From positions 248,001 to 312,000 of the forward strand of contig NZ_FOPC01000003.1 in NCBI RefSeq assembly GCF_900113375.1: 64,000 bases of DNA, written 5' to 3'. Positions 52,890-62,897 of this stretch are shown here, piece by piece. The number at the start of each line of letters is the position of its first letter. The first letter of the stretch is position 1. The notes beneath the pieces were generated by a model. It saw only the letters and a list, made by a program, of their open reading frames with translations. It was not told the origin of the DNA and made no database searches. Origin of the DNA: Algoriphagus hitonicola. Its GTDB lineage: Bacteria; Bacteroidota; Bacteroidia; Cytophagales; Cyclobacteriaceae. The translations under genes and the position numbers were made by a program.

Positions 52890-53993
52890 TTGAAAATTCC
52901 ACGTCCTTTAAAAACCAAAATCGTCCTGATTCCTCTTCTGGCAATGGGGCTTTTATTTTCATTTTTTCTTATGCCAAGCAAAGACAACACGCTCAACTAT
53001 ACCGAAAATCCTTCACTCTCATACGCAGCCATTCCTGCTGTTTGGAAAGGTACTCCTCAATTATCTGATGGGACTTATCAAAATCTTTTTTATCCCTTTG
53101 AGTCCAGTCTTTGGGAGGTTTTGAAATGGAAGCTTTCCAAAAACCCCTATGCTGATCAAAAGGAAAAGGATGATAGAAGGCTGGAGTTACAGCAGATTTC
53201 CAATTTCAATCCAAACGGTCTCGACCAGCTGATTTGGTTAGGGCATGCATCTTTTTTGATTCATCTCAACGGAAAAACGATCATCACCGACCCAGTTTGG
53301 TTGGACAATTGGGTTTTGAAGCGAAACAGCGAACTTCCAATCGATCCCAAACAACTTCAACACATCGACTATATTTTGATTTCCCATGATCACAGAGATC
53401 ACTGTGATGAGGAAACTATAAAACTGATTACTTCTCTCAATCCCAAGGTGAAGATTCTGGCGGGCCTAAATATGAAACCCCTGATTCAAGATTGGACTGG
53501 AAAATCTGTCCAAATCGAAGAAGCGGGTTGGTTTCAGCAATTCTCAGGAGATGCAGATCTTCGGATTACCTATGTCCCTGCCAGACATTGGTCCAGACGA
53601 GGACTATCAGATACCAATCAGCGACTCTGGGGAGGTTTTTATATTCAGACTTCTGAGAAGAGTATATACTTTATGGGGGATTCGGGCTATGGGCCACATT
53701 TCAAAATGATTAGTGAAACCATGGGCGCTCCAGATTATGCTTTAATGGGAGTTGGAGCATTTCGGCCAGAGTGGTTTATGAATGCCTCCCATACCAGTCC
53801 ACAGGATGCGGGCAAGGCTTTTATCGAAATGGACGGCAAACATTTTATTCCCATGCATTTTGGTACTTTTGATTTATCTGACGAACCCCTTCTCGAGCCA
53901 CTCGATATTTTAACCAACTCACCGGAACTTACCAATAACCGATTGGTGAATCCGATTTTGGGTAAAAATCTGCTTCAAAATCTTCCAGAGTAA
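52890..53993 (+). CDS. MBL-fold metallohydrolase (NAPE-PLD/UlaG-like)
   Basis: A 367-residue protein. Translation is taken from TTG 52890 because it gives a positively charged N terminus and a membrane anchor (VLIPLLAMGLLFSFFLM). The metallo-beta-lactamase motif is ISHDHRDHCDEE (HxHxDH), preceded by the strand LIWLGHASFLIHLNGK, with later metal ligands in YVPARHWSRRG, YFMGDSGYGP and HFIPMHFGTF. N-acyl-ethanolamine phospholipase D-like and phosphodiesterase-like members share this pattern, so the substrate is not assigned. It converges with the MATE transporter gene. Confidence 0.85.
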   Translation: MKIPRPLKTKIVLIPLLAMGLLFSFFLMPSKDNTLNYTENPSLSYAAIPAVWKGTPQLSDGTYQNLFYPFESSLWEVLKWKLSKNPYADQKEKDDRRLELQQISNFNPNGLDQLIWLGHASFLIHLNGKTIITDPVWLDNWVLKRNSELPIDPKQLQHIDYILISHDHRDHCDEETIKLITSLNPKVKILAGLNMKPLIQDWTGKSVQIEEAGWFQQFSGDADLRITYVPARHWSRRGLSDTNQRLWGGFYIQTSEKSIYFMGDSGYGPHFKMISETMGAPDYALMGVGAFRPEWFMNASHTSPQDAGKAFIEMDGKHFIPMHFGTFDLSDEPLLEPLDILTNSPELTNNRLVNPILGKNLLQNLPE

Positions 53994-53994
53994 T

Positions 53995-55374
53995 CTATAC
54001 TGCCACTTTTTTCCATTTTCCCCTTCGGAAAAAGAACAGGGCTACCAAGGCATGAAAGGAATGTGAAAAGGCAATGGCAATAAAAATTCCCAAGTATTCC
54101 ATTTCCATGGGAAATGCTAAAAACCAAGCCAACGGAATTTCCAAAAACCATAGAACTCCAATATTGATATAAGCAGGAGTTTTTGTATCTCCGGCACCAT
54201 TGAATGCCTGTGTCAAAACCATTCCCACAGCAAAAAACACATACCCCAAAACGATTACCCAGAGACCCTGTGCAGCAATATCCCTGACCTCGGGAATCTC
54301 GGTAAAAAAGCCGGCTAATTCGGAAGAAAACAGCAAGTAAATTCCAGTCACCGAAGCCATAAAAATCACACAATATCGAGTCGTCATCCAAACCGCCTTT
54401 TCGGCCCGCTCGACTTCATTGGCACCTAAATTCTGTCCGACTAATGTCGCTGCAGCACCCGAAATTCCCCAAGCCGGAAGTATCGTGAAAATCAATACCC
54501 GCATCGCTATGGTATATCCGGCCAAAGCTGCAGACCCAAATTCGGCATTCATCCGGGTCAGCGCAATCCATGAAACCGAGTCAATGAGAAACTGTCCCAT
54601 TCCGCCTGCGGCAATGTCCATGATTTTTTTAATCGTTTGCCACTTGATTTTCATATGTCTGGCAGCAATCTGAAGTCTGTGCTTTCCATTAAACAAGTGG
54701 TATAATTGATAAACCACGCCCAAACTTCTCCCCAGTGTAGTCGCTATAGCCGCTCCTTCCAAACCATACCCTGCCCAGCTTCCTATCCCAAAAATCAAAA
54801 TCGGATCCAATACTATGTTAAATCCATTGGCGATCCACAACGAGCGCATCGCATGATGAGCTTGACCCGCACCACGAAATGCTCCATTGATCAAAAAAAG
54901 TAGCATAATTGCCGAGTTACCCGCGAAAATAATCCTCGTATAAGATACGCCTGTATGGACTACTTGCTCCTCTGCCCCCATCAATCTCAGGACGTCTTCG
55001 GCAAAAACCCATCCTAACACGCCCAAAATAATGGAAATCACACCCCCTACGATCAAAAGCTGAAAGGCAACCGCACCGGCTTGATCGTATTCTTTCTCAC
55101 CAAATCTCCGCGAAACCAAAGCCGTCGCAGCCATACTGATCCCAAATCCTACGGCATATACCAATACAATCACAGACTCGGTCAACCCCACTGTAGCAAT
55201 GGCATGTTCACCCAACTTGGCCACAAAAAATATATCCACCACTGCAAAGGCCGACTCCATCATCATTTCCAGAATCATAGGAATGGCCAAAACCCAAATG
55301 GCTGTTTTCAACCCCAAGGTGGTGAAGTCCTGCTCTTTTCCAAGAATAGCGTCTTTGATGAGTTGAAAATTCAT
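53995..55374 (-). CDS. MATE family efflux transporter
   Basis: A 459-residue multidrug and toxin extrusion protein with 12 predicted membrane helices in two pseudo-symmetric halves. WVLAIPMILEMMMESAFAVVDIFFVAKLGEHAIATVGLTES is the typical N-terminal half (shown here in part), and GAANLV-like GAAATLVGQNLGANEVERA marks the start of the second half. It uses a Na+ or H+ gradient; the substrate is unknown. It converges with the MBL hydrolase gene, two bases apart. Confidence 0.93.
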   Translation of the reverse strand: MNFQLIKDAILGKEQDFTTLGLKTAIWVLAIPMILEMMMESAFAVVDIFFVAKLGEHAIATVGLTESVIVLVYAVGFGISMAATALVSRRFGEKEYDQAGAVAFQLLIVGGVISIILGVLGWVFAEDVLRLMGAEEQVVHTGVSYTRIIFAGNSAIMLLFLINGAFRGAGQAHHAMRSLWIANGFNIVLDPILIFGIGSWAGYGLEGAAIATTLGRSLGVVYQLYHLFNGKHRLQIAARHMKIKWQTIKKIMDIAAGGMGQFLIDSVSWIALTRMNAEFGSAALAGYTIAMRVLIFTILPAWGISGAAATLVGQNLGANEVERAEKAVWMTTRYCVIFMASVTGIYLLFSSELAGFFTEIPEVRDIAAQGLWVIVLGYVFFAVGMVLTQAFNGAGDTKTPAYINIGVLWFLEIPLAWFLAFPMEMEYLGIFIAIAFSHSFHALVALFFFRRGKWKKVAV

Positions 55375-55569
55375 TTTGGGGAAAAATTTATCGACAGCAA
55401 AAATAAGCCAATGATTTCAGTTAAAATCATTTTCTACTATCATTAAAGCTCCTGAAAGTGACAAAAATTGTCAAGAATAATTTCCTTGAGACTTTGAACT
55501 GAATTGTAATCCCATCAGTTTTACATCCATCTAATCGAATGGACCTTGAATCCATTAATTGATTTGACT

Positions 55570-56781
55570 ATGAAAAATAAAACACGAGTTGTAGTAGGAT
55601 TATCCGGAGGAGTGGATAGTTCGGTAGCTGCCCATCTCTTGATTGAGCAAGGCTACGAGGTCATCGGCATGTTTATGAAAAACTGGCATGATGAATCCGT
55701 CACCATTTCCAATGAATGTCCTTGGATGGAAGATTCTACAGATGCTATGCTCGTAGCCGAAAAACTAGGAATCCCCTTTCAAGCCATAGATCTTAGCGAA
55801 GAATATCGGGAACGAATCGTAGATTATATGTTTTCGGAATACGAGGCCGGGCGCACTCCCAATCCCGATATTTTATGCAATCGGGAAATCAAGTTTGACA
55901 TATTTTTAAAAGCTGCAAAGAAATTAAAAGCTGATTTCGTCGCCACCGGACACTATTGCCAAAAAAGTGAAAGCCAAGTAGATGGAAAATCGATTTATCA
56001 CTTGATCGCTGGAGCTGATCCCCATAAGGATCAAAGCTATTTTCTTTGCCAGCTTTCTCAGGATCAATTGGCTAAAGCCCTTTTTCCCATTGGTCATCTA
56101 CAAAAGTCTGAAGTAAGAAAAATCGCCAAAGAACTTGATCTAATCACCGCAGAAAAGAAGGATTCCCAAGGTTTATGCTTTATCGGAAAAGTGCGCTTGC
56201 CTGAGTTTTTGCAGCAGCAACTCAAACCCAAAAAAGGTCGAATCATCCAAATTCCAGATGATTTAAAAGAATTTGACCGTCTAAAGATCCCGGCAGGAGT
56301 CGATCTTTCCGAATTGGAGGATGAAGCGCTCGCTGATCTTGCTTTGCCCATCCATTATCAGGTGAATCAAGGAAAAACCGTCGGAGAGCACAATGGTGCC
56401 CATTATTTTACCGTCGGGCAGCGGAAAGGATTAAATGTGGGGGGAACCGGTAAACCACTATTTGTAATCGCAACCGATACGCAGGAAAATGTGATTTATA
56501 CAGGTTTGGGTGAGGATCATCCGGGACTGCTACGAAATGCTCTTTTTGTCAAAAAAGATGAAATTCACTGGATAAGAGAGGATTTAAAATTGAATCCCGG
56601 TCAATCCTCTACCTATCAGGCTCGCATTCGATACCGTCAACCCTTATCAAATGTCACGCTAGTTCAGCGGGAAAATGGACTTTATGTGCTTTTCGAAGAA
56701 GACCAAAAAGGTATAGCTTCAGGGCAGTTTGTAGCATGGTACGATTCAGAGGAGTGTATTGGTTCAGGCACCATATTTTAA
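55570..56781 (+). CDS. mnmA: tRNA-specific 2-thiouridylase MnmA
   Basis: Adds sulfur to position 2 of U34 in tRNAs for Lys, Glu and Gln. I use the ATG at 55570 because [18 protein letters not shown] begins the PP-loop directly; an upstream in-frame TTG adds eight residues. The catalytic cysteines lie in [11 protein letters not shown] and GLCFIGK, and ATGHYC and DQSYFLCQL blocks are present. Length is slightly over the usual 360-370, from an insert near 240-280 ([17 protein letters not shown]). The start of truC lies just after its stop. Confidence 0.95.
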   Translation: MKNKTRVVVGLSGGVDSSVAAHLLIEQGYEVIGMFMKNWHDESVTISNECPWMEDSTDAMLVAEKLGIPFQAIDLSEEYRERIVDYMFSEYEAGRTPNPDILCNREIKFDIFLKAAKKLKADFVATGHYCQKSESQVDGKSIYHLIAGADPHKDQSYFLCQLSQDQLAKALFPIGHLQKSEVRKIAKELDLITAEKKDSQGLCFIGKVRLPEFLQQQLKPKKGRIIQIPDDLKEFDRLKIPAGVDLSELEDEALADLALPIHYQVNQGKTVGEHNGAHYFTVGQRKGLNVGGTGKPLFVIATDTQENVIYTGLGEDHPGLLRNALFVKKDEIHWIREDLKLNPGQSSTYQARIRYRQPLSNVTLVQRENGLYVLFEEDQKGIASGQFVAWYDSEECIGSGTIF

Positions 56782-56795
56782 AAAGGCTATTTCAT

Positions 56796-57503
56796 ATGCT
56801 GGAGATAATCCATGAAGATGAACATCTCATCGCAATTAATAAGCCTGCCGGTCTTTTGGTCCACCGAACCTCAATAGCTGCAGAGGAACAATCCGAGTTT
56901 GCAGTTCAAAAACTACGAGATCAAATCGGCTCAAAAGTTTATCCAGCCCACCGAATCGATCGTCCGACTAGTGGAGTTTTGTTATTTGCAAAAAATCCCG
57001 AAAGCTTGCCACTACTGAAAGTTCAGTTTGCAGAGCGGTTGGTTTCAAAAAAATACCTTGCCTTGGTTCGTGGGTATTTATCAGAAAAAGAAGGGAGGAT
57101 TAATTATCCCCTGGAAAATGAACGATCCAAAAAGCTTCAAGAAGCAATCACTGATTATAAAGTATTGGAGAAAATTGAGATTCCCTTTGACACCACGGGG
57201 AGATATCCAACGTCGCGCTATTCCCTAGTAGAAATGAGTCCCTTAACCGGACGCACCCACCAAATCAGACGGCATCTGGCACATCTTCGACATTACATTA
57301 TCGGAGACAAAAAGCATGGAAACAACAAACAAAACCATTTTTTCTTCACACAATTTGGGCTTGAGAATCTACTATTACACGCCTATCAACTAGAACTTCA
57401 ACATCCTTGGACCAAACAGGAAATGAGTCTCAAAGCATCAATTCCTGATCACTTTCGGACAATTTTAACCAAAATTGAAATGAATTCGGATCTTATTCAA
57501 TGA
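56796..57503 (+). CDS. truC: tRNA pseudouridine synthase C-like (RluA family)
   Basis: A 235-residue RluA-family enzyme taken from the ATG at 56796; an earlier ATG at 56736 would overlap mnmA by 46 bases. The catalytic Asp is in AHRIDRPTSGVLLFA, preceded by the NKPAGLLVHR block and followed by SPLTGRTHQIRRHLAH. The size and YPAHRID variant fit TruC (tRNA position 65) rather than larger rRNA enzymes, though RluA-branch assignment is not certain. Following mnmA by 14 bases suggests a tRNA-modification operon. Confidence 0.85.
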   Translation: MLEIIHEDEHLIAINKPAGLLVHRTSIAAEEQSEFAVQKLRDQIGSKVYPAHRIDRPTSGVLLFAKNPESLPLLKVQFAERLVSKKYLALVRGYLSEKEGRINYPLENERSKKLQEAITDYKVLEKIEIPFDTTGRYPTSRYSLVEMSPLTGRTHQIRRHLAHLRHYIIGDKKHGNNKQNHFFFTQFGLENLLLHAYQLELQHPWTKQEMSLKASIPDHFRTILTKIEMNSDLIQ

Positions 57504-57556
57504 GCGGTCTTTTCCTTTCTGCAAATTCCCTTAATTTGCTTTCAAACAATTACCCT

Positions 57557-59032
57557 ATGAATAAAACATGCATCACGCTTACCTTATTGGGACTTTTGGC
57601 CGCTCCGGCCTTGGCTCAAAAAAAGGCTGTAGAAAAAAACTTCAAAGAAAAAGAAGCCATTGGTCATTTTACCTATTTGGCTTCAGATGAATTAATGGGA
57701 AGAGATCCTGTAAGGCCCGAAATTGAATTAGCCGAAAAGTACATTGCCGAGCAATTGAAAAAATATGGTGCTTCTGAAATTCCCGGTGCTGATGGCTACT
57801 ATCAAAATATCCCATTTCGCATTTCCTCTCCTCCCAGTACCGGAAAAGTGACGCTGGCAGATAAGAATTTTACTCAAGGGGAAGACCTTTTGGTCTTGGA
57901 TGGTTTGGCTATTGAGGGAGATTACCCATTGGTTGATATTGGATTCGGTTTGGAAGAAGATTTCGAGGGAAAAGATCTTTCCGGAAAAATTCTCATTTCC
58001 AATGTGGGGGCCCCGAATCGAATCAGCCCTGCTGATTTGTTTGCCCTTGGTCGCGAAAAAGTAGTTCGAGCCAAAGAAGCTGGAGCCCTTGGACTGATTG
58101 AGCGATTTAATATTCCCTCAGTTCCCTGGCAGTTGGTTTCTAATTTTCTGAATAGAACTACGCTAGGAATCGATCAGGGAGAAAGCTCAAATCTACCCTA
58201 CATTTGGATCAAAGATCTGGACAATTCCCTACGAGATCAGCTTTCTGAAGGAAAATTAACCAGCACCAATCTGCAAATCGAAGGGAAAAATAATAGATCG
58301 ATTACAGGGAAAAATATCGTCGCTTGGGTCGAGGGGACTGATCCTCAACTCAAAGATGAATGCGTTCTCCTATCTGCACATTTTGATCATGTAGGGGTGG
58401 GCACTCCAGATGAAAGCGGTGATTCGATATATAATGGTGCGAGAGATAATGCCGTCGGAACAGTAGCAGTAATCAATGCCGCAAAATATTTCGCGAAAAA
58501 TCCCCCAAAGCGATCCATCCTTTTGGCTCTTTGGACTGCTGAAGAAAAAGGACTCTTAGGCTCTGCATATTTTGCCGAAAATCCTTTGGTGCCCCTTGAT
58601 AAGATCATTTACAATCTGAATATTGACAATGGTGGCTACAACGACACTTCTGTAATTACTGTCATTGGACTTGGACGGACATCGGTTGATGATGAGATTA
58701 TCTCAGCGGTTTCTGAATTTGGTTTAGAGGCGATTCCTGACCCATCTCCGGAGCAGGGTCTATATGACCGATCGGATAATGTCAATTTTGCCAAAAAAGG
58801 AATCCCCGCTCCTACTTTCAGTTTGGGATTTCAGGCTTTTGATGATGAGATTCAAAAATACTATCACAAGCCTGGGGATCATGTTGATAATTTCGATCTG
58901 GATTATGCAGTTAAATATTGGAAATCCTACATTCTTTCGGCGGAACGAGTGGCCAACTGGGATCAAAAACCTGTCTGGAAAGCCGGAGATAAATACGAAG
59001 AAGTGAGCAAAAAATTGTACGGAGATCAATAA
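57557..59032 (+). CDS. Secreted M28 family aminopeptidase
   Basis: About 491 residues with a signal peptide (LTLLGLLAAPALAQ) from the ATG at 57557; a longer reading from 57500 adds 19 residues and overlaps truC. A PA-like insert domain (about 120-230) precedes the M28 metallopeptidase core: SAHFDHVG, GARDNAVGTVAV, TAEEKGLLG, NIDNGGYND and KPGDHVDNF provide the two-zinc His/Asp/Glu/Asp/His ligands. It should cut peptides in the periplasm or outside. A strong terminator follows. Confidence 0.9.
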   Translation: MNKTCITLTLLGLLAAPALAQKKAVEKNFKEKEAIGHFTYLASDELMGRDPVRPEIELAEKYIAEQLKKYGASEIPGADGYYQNIPFRISSPPSTGKVTLADKNFTQGEDLLVLDGLAIEGDYPLVDIGFGLEEDFEGKDLSGKILISNVGAPNRISPADLFALGREKVVRAKEAGALGLIERFNIPSVPWQLVSNFLNRTTLGIDQGESSNLPYIWIKDLDNSLRDQLSEGKLTSTNLQIEGKNNRSITGKNIVAWVEGTDPQLKDECVLLSAHFDHVGVGTPDESGDSIYNGARDNAVGTVAVINAAKYFAKNPPKRSILLALWTAEEKGLLGSAYFAENPLVPLDKIIYNLNIDNGGYNDTSVITVIGLGRTSVDDEIISAVSEFGLEAIPDPSPEQGLYDRSDNVNFAKKGIPAPTFSLGFQAFDDEIQKYYHKPGDHVDNFDLDYAVKYWKSYILSAERVANWDQKPVWKAGDKYEEVSKKLYGDQ

Positions 59033-59052
59033 AAACCACTCTCTAAAAAAGG

Positions 59053-59092
59053 AAAAGCCTGATTTCACGAGAAAGAAATCAGGCTTTTTTTT
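59053..59092. terminator. Bidirectional terminator between M28 peptidase and nucleoside transporter
   Basis: Perfect 14-base stem AAAAGCCTGATTTC / GAAATCAGGCTTTT around an 8-base loop, with T residues on the plus side and A residues on the minus side, between convergent genes. Confidence 0.88.
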
Positions 59093-59108
59093 GACTTGAA
59101 TCTCCAGA

Positions 59109-60392
59109 TCAGAATAACATTCCTGCGATGGTTGCAGTCATCAAACAAGCCAAGGATGCAGCGGCCAGGGATTTTAATCCCAACCTACTGATGTTTGCCT
59201 GCTGATTAGGGGCAATGATCGAGATCCCACCCAATTGGATTGCAATCGAACTGAAATTTGAAAATCCACATAATGCGTAAGTGGCAATCACGATGGATTT
59301 TGGGGCCAAGCTCCCGGCTTCTTTCATTTCTGCCAGACTAAGGTAAGCCACAAATTCATTAATCACAGTCTTTTGACCCAGCAAACTGCCGATTTGGAGG
59401 GTATCACCCCATTCCACCCCGATCACCCAAGCAAATAATCTAAAAACCTGTCCAAAGATATACTCCAGTGAAAATCCCGAAAACTGTCCATTGGTCGAGC
59501 TCATCACGAAACTATTTAAACCTGTGACTTCTCCAAAAAGCCCCATCAAAATGTAGTTGACCGCCGCTATCACAGCGATAAAAGCCAAAAGCATCGCCCC
59601 TACGTTTAAGGCCAATTTCAAGCCTTCGGAAGCACCGATTGACATGGCATCGATCAAGTTCACACCGAGATTTTCCTCATTGACTTCGAGTTTTTCCTCC
59701 AATCGTTCTTTTTCTACCTCAGGGATAAAAATCTTGGATAAAACAATGGCCGCCGGAGCATTCATAATACTCGCCCCCAAGAGATATGCCGCAAAGCGAC
59801 TTTGCTCTTCCAGACTATCACCTCCCAAAAAAGCCACATACCCCGCCAAAACTCCTCCTGCTATCGTAGCCATACCTCCTGTCATGAGACACATGAGTTC
59901 GGATTTGGTCATTTGAGGAATAAAAGGCCGAACTAGCAGCGGGGCTTCCGTCTGTCCAAGAAAAATATTTCCAGCAGCAGAAAGACTTTCCGGTCCAGAA
60001 AGGCGCATGGTTCTAGCCATAACCCAGGCGATTCCAAACACGATTTTTTGTAAAACACCCAAATAGTATAAACCGGCAGAGACAGTAGAGAAGAAGATAA
60101 TAGTAGGCAAAACTTTGAAGGCAAAAATAAACCCGAAACTATCTCCAGCCAGATCCCCAAATATAAACCGAGCACCGTCCTCACTGAAACTCAAAAACTT
60201 GACAAAACCCTCACTCAACAGGGCGAATCCGCTAGCAATGAAAGGAACTTTTGTAATTAGAAATCCAAAAACCAGTTGAAGAATAATTCCTATTCCAACC
60301 AATCTCCAGTCAATTTTACGCTTGTTATTTGAAAAAATATAAGCCACCAAAACGATGACCACTAGTCCGAAGACTCCTCTGATATAATCCAT
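59109..60392 (-). CDS. Concentrative nucleoside transporter (CNT/NupC family)
   Basis: A 427-residue nucleoside importer with about ten membrane helices. The family signatures GQTEAPLLVRPFIPQMTKSEL and GGMATIAGGVLAGYVAFLG (nucleoside and cation sites) are in the middle, and NEFVAYLSLAEM and YALCGFSNFSSIAIQLGGI at the end. It brings in nucleosides with Na+ or H+. The gene is close behind the bifunctional nuclease gene, whose terminator probably separates them. Confidence 0.92.
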   Translation of the reverse strand: MDYIRGVFGLVVIVLVAYIFSNNKRKIDWRLVGIGIILQLVFGFLITKVPFIASGFALLSEGFVKFLSFSEDGARFIFGDLAGDSFGFIFAFKVLPTIIFFSTVSAGLYYLGVLQKIVFGIAWVMARTMRLSGPESLSAAGNIFLGQTEAPLLVRPFIPQMTKSELMCLMTGGMATIAGGVLAGYVAFLGGDSLEEQSRFAAYLLGASIMNAPAAIVLSKIFIPEVEKERLEEKLEVNEENLGVNLIDAMSIGASEGLKLALNVGAMLLAFIAVIAAVNYILMGLFGEVTGLNSFVMSSTNGQFSGFSLEYIFGQVFRLFAWVIGVEWGDTLQIGSLLGQKTVINEFVAYLSLAEMKEAGSLAPKSIVIATYALCGFSNFSSIAIQLGGISIIAPNQQANISRLGLKSLAAASLACLMTATIAGMLF

Positions 60393-60440
60393 GTGATTGT
60401 TTTTTCAAATCAAGCGCTAAAAATAGGCAAGTCCTATTCA

Positions 60441-60468
60441 AGAAAAAAGTCCTGATTTCTCAGGACTT
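60441..60468 (-). terminator. Intrinsic terminator after the bifunctional nuclease gene
   Basis: Eight-base stem AGTCCTGA / TCAGGACT around a TTTC loop, followed on the minus strand by six T residues. Confidence 0.8.
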
Positions 60469-60478
60469 TAATATTTGC

Positions 60479-61075
60479 TTAGTTTCTTTTGTTTATTTCA
60501 TCCCGTATTCGGGCCGCTTTTTCATAATCCTCATTTGAAATCGCTTTGTCAAGCATCTGATTGAGCTTATCCAGACTAAAATCTTTCAAAGAAGGCTCTT
60601 TTTTAGCTGAGAACTTTTGACTAGGACCAGACTGTGGAGGTTTGGTTTCCTCTCCTTCTACTTCGAAATGCTCGACAGCACCCTCTGCCATGGCTTTGGC
60701 ACTACAAAATATCGGACAGCCAAATCTTATCGCAATCGCTATGGCATCTGATGGACGAGCATCGATTTCTGCTTCGACCGCCTCACTTTTGCATTGGATT
60801 TTGGCATAAAAAACCCCTTCCTTCATATCAGTGATCACGATTCGATCTAGATTAAAATTAAATCCATTGGCAAAGGATTTAAACAAATCATGCGTCATGG
60901 GCCTATTGGGAACGATTTTTTCGATTTCCAACGCAATCGCTTGCGCCTCAAACATGCCAATAACGATCGGTAATCTTCTGATACCTCCTATTTCCCCCAG
61001 AACCAAGGTAAAAGACCCAGATTGAGAGTGATTGGAAGAAAGACCTAAAATCTCAAGTTCTATGAGTTTTTCCAC
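60479..61075 (-). CDS. Bifunctional nuclease (BFN) family protein with C-terminal UVR motif
   Basis: A 198-residue protein. The BFN/DUF151 domain (about 1-135) has LGEIGGIRRLPIVIGMFEAQAIALEI, RPMTHDLF and IDARPSDAIAIAIRFGCPI, the signature of the family with both RNase and DNase activity in plants and unknown roles in bacteria. A linker (KPPQSGPSQKFSAKK) leads to a UVR-like motif, LDKAISNEDYEKAARIRDEINK, as found at the end of UvrB. It begins six bases after etfA and is probably cotranscribed. Confidence 0.9.
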   Translation of the reverse strand: MEKLIELEILGLSSNHSQSGSFTLVLGEIGGIRRLPIVIGMFEAQAIALEIEKIVPNRPMTHDLFKSFANGFNFNLDRIVITDMKEGVFYAKIQCKSEAVEAEIDARPSDAIAIAIRFGCPIFCSAKAMAEGAVEHFEVEGEETKPPQSGPSQKFSAKKEPSLKDFSLDKLNQMLDKAISNEDYEKAARIRDEINKRN

Positions 61076-61081
61076 AAAATT

Positions 61082-62050
61082 TTATAGTTCAGCTTTTAGT
61101 GCTTCATTCAACTTAGGAACCACTTCAAACGCATCTCCAACTATTCCATAATCTGCCGCCTTGAAAAATGGCGCCTCAGGATCTTTGTTGATCACGACAA
61201 TGCACTTGGAGGAGTTTACACCTGCAAGATGTTGAATAGCTCCTGAAATTCCTATTGCTATGTACAAAGATGGGGCGACTTTTATACCGGTCTGTCCGAC
61301 GTGCTCATGGTGTGGTCTCCATCCAATATCAGAAACCGGCTTGGAACAGCCCGTTGCTGCACCCAGCGTTTTGGCCAAATCCTCGATCATTCCCCAGTTT
61401 TCAGGACCCTTCATTCCTCTACCACCAGATACCACAATATCAGCTTCCGGCAAAAGCACATCTCCTGTTGCCCGCTCGGTATTCGTAATTTTTGAAGCAA
61501 AATCAGCATCAGAAATCGTCACCTCCAGCGGTTCGACGGAGGCATCTCCCCCATCGGTTTTCAAATCAACGGCATTTTTCTTAATTGCTAAAATTTTCTT
61601 TTCCGTGGTCAGAGCAGTAAATGCAAAAGCCTTCCCGGTGTAAATACTTCGCTTGACAGTATATCCAGAGCTAGTATCCGGCAATTCAACGACATTGGAT
61701 ACCAAACCAGCCTCAAGCTTGATTGCTAGTCGAGCTGCGACCGCATCGCCTAGGGAAGATTTGGCTAAAATCAGGGTTTTCCCACCCACTTTTTCGAATG
61801 CCTGAGCCACAGCCGAAGCATGGGCTTGAATCACTCCTGCGGTCAGACGATCATCTCCGGCATGCAATACTTTGGTAGCACCAGCACTTCCTACTTTTAC
61901 CAATTCTGCAGAATCAATACTACCTAGCGCTACGGCTACTACTTCTCCTTCTCCGGTTTTCTGGGCTAAGGCATGCGCAAAGGACACCGCTTCCAAACTG
62001 GTCTTTTTTACTTTCCCTTCGGCATGTTCTATATAAACTAATACTGACAT
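61082..62050 (-). CDS. etfA: Electron transfer flavoprotein subunit alpha
   Basis: With EtfB, carries electrons from acyl-CoA dehydrogenases to ETF:quinone oxidoreductase. The 322 residues have the N-terminal alpha/beta domain and a C-terminal FAD domain with VVSGGRGMKGPENW, SDIGWRPHHEHVGQTGIKVAPSLYIAIGISGAIQH and NKDPEAPFFKAADYGIVGD, the ETF-alpha signature. It lies 35 bases after etfB on the minus strand. No beta-oxidation genes are in the window. Confidence 0.96.
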   Translation of the reverse strand: MSVLVYIEHAEGKVKKTSLEAVSFAHALAQKTGEGEVVAVALGSIDSAELVKVGSAGATKVLHAGDDRLTAGVIQAHASAVAQAFEKVGGKTLILAKSSLGDAVAARLAIKLEAGLVSNVVELPDTSSGYTVKRSIYTGKAFAFTALTTEKKILAIKKNAVDLKTDGGDASVEPLEVTISDADFASKITNTERATGDVLLPEADIVVSGGRGMKGPENWGMIEDLAKTLGAATGCSKPVSDIGWRPHHEHVGQTGIKVAPSLYIAIGISGAIQHLAGVNSSKCIVVINKDPEAPFFKAADYGIVGDAFEVVPKLNEALKAEL

Positions 62051-62085
62051 ATCTAATTGATTATTAATAAAATAAATGATTAAAA

Positions 62086-62823
62086 TTAAAGCACTTTCGC
62101 TTCATTTTTGAGCAGTTTCACCAATTCGGAAACTTGGTCTTTATCCACTAGTTTCACTGCTCCTTTTGCCGGAGGCAGTTCGTATTTTTTGGTCTCCGCC
62201 TGAGTTTGTTCAGAGACCGCTTCCACTACATTCAATGGCTTGGTCCGAGCTGACATAATTCCTCGCATATTGGGGATTTTCCATTCGGCGATGGGCTCTT
62301 GACATCCTGCTATCAAAGGAAGCTGGGCTTCCAGCATTTCTTTTCCGCCTTCGATTTCACGAGCCATTTTTACAGTAGTTCCATCCAAATCCAGTTTCAT
62401 AACCGGCGAAAAAGACGGCATATTCAAAAGCTCACCGACCATCCCGTGAACCATTCCCCCATTGAAATCAATGGACTCTCTTCCCATCAAAATCAAATCA
62501 TACGACCCTTCTTTGGCAAAATGTGCGATTTGCTGAGCGACAAAAAATGAATCTTTTGGGAAAGAATTGACCCGAATGGCTTCATCTGCTCCGATGGCTA
62601 AAGCTTTGCGAAGCGTAGGCTCGGTTTCAGCCTCTCCTACATTCAGTACGGTCAACTTCCCTCCAGTTTGATCTCTAAGTTCGACTGCGCGGGCTAAAGC
62701 ATAATCGTCATATGGCCCGATGATAAATTGAACTCCAGTGGTATCAAATTTTGTATTATCGGCAGTAAATTGAATCTTGGAAGTCGTATCTGGTACGTGA
62801 GTGATACAAACAAGAATCTTCAT
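62086..62823 (-). CDS. etfB: Electron transfer flavoprotein subunit beta
   Basis: Partner of EtfA. The 245 residues begin MKILVCITHVPDTTSKIQF and include IIGPYDDYALARAVEL, GADEAIRVN, ILMGRESIDFNGGMVHGMVGELL and MSARTKPLNVVE, the ETF-beta blocks for AMP or nucleotide contact. It is first in the minus-strand etfB-etfA-BFN run. Confidence 0.96.
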   Translation of the reverse strand: MKILVCITHVPDTTSKIQFTADNTKFDTTGVQFIIGPYDDYALARAVELRDQTGGKLTVLNVGEAETEPTLRKALAIGADEAIRVNSFPKDSFFVAQQIAHFAKEGSYDLILMGRESIDFNGGMVHGMVGELLNMPSFSPVMKLDLDGTTVKMAREIEGGKEMLEAQLPLIAGCQEPIAEWKIPNMRGIMSARTKPLNVVEAVSEQTQAETKKYELPPAKGAVKLVDKDQVSELVKLLKNEAKVL

Positions 62824-62897
62824 TGGTTTAGGATTAGATTATTTAAGATTTATTTCGCGTGAAATTAACAGTCAGAAGGTAATTAAAAAAACTATTT

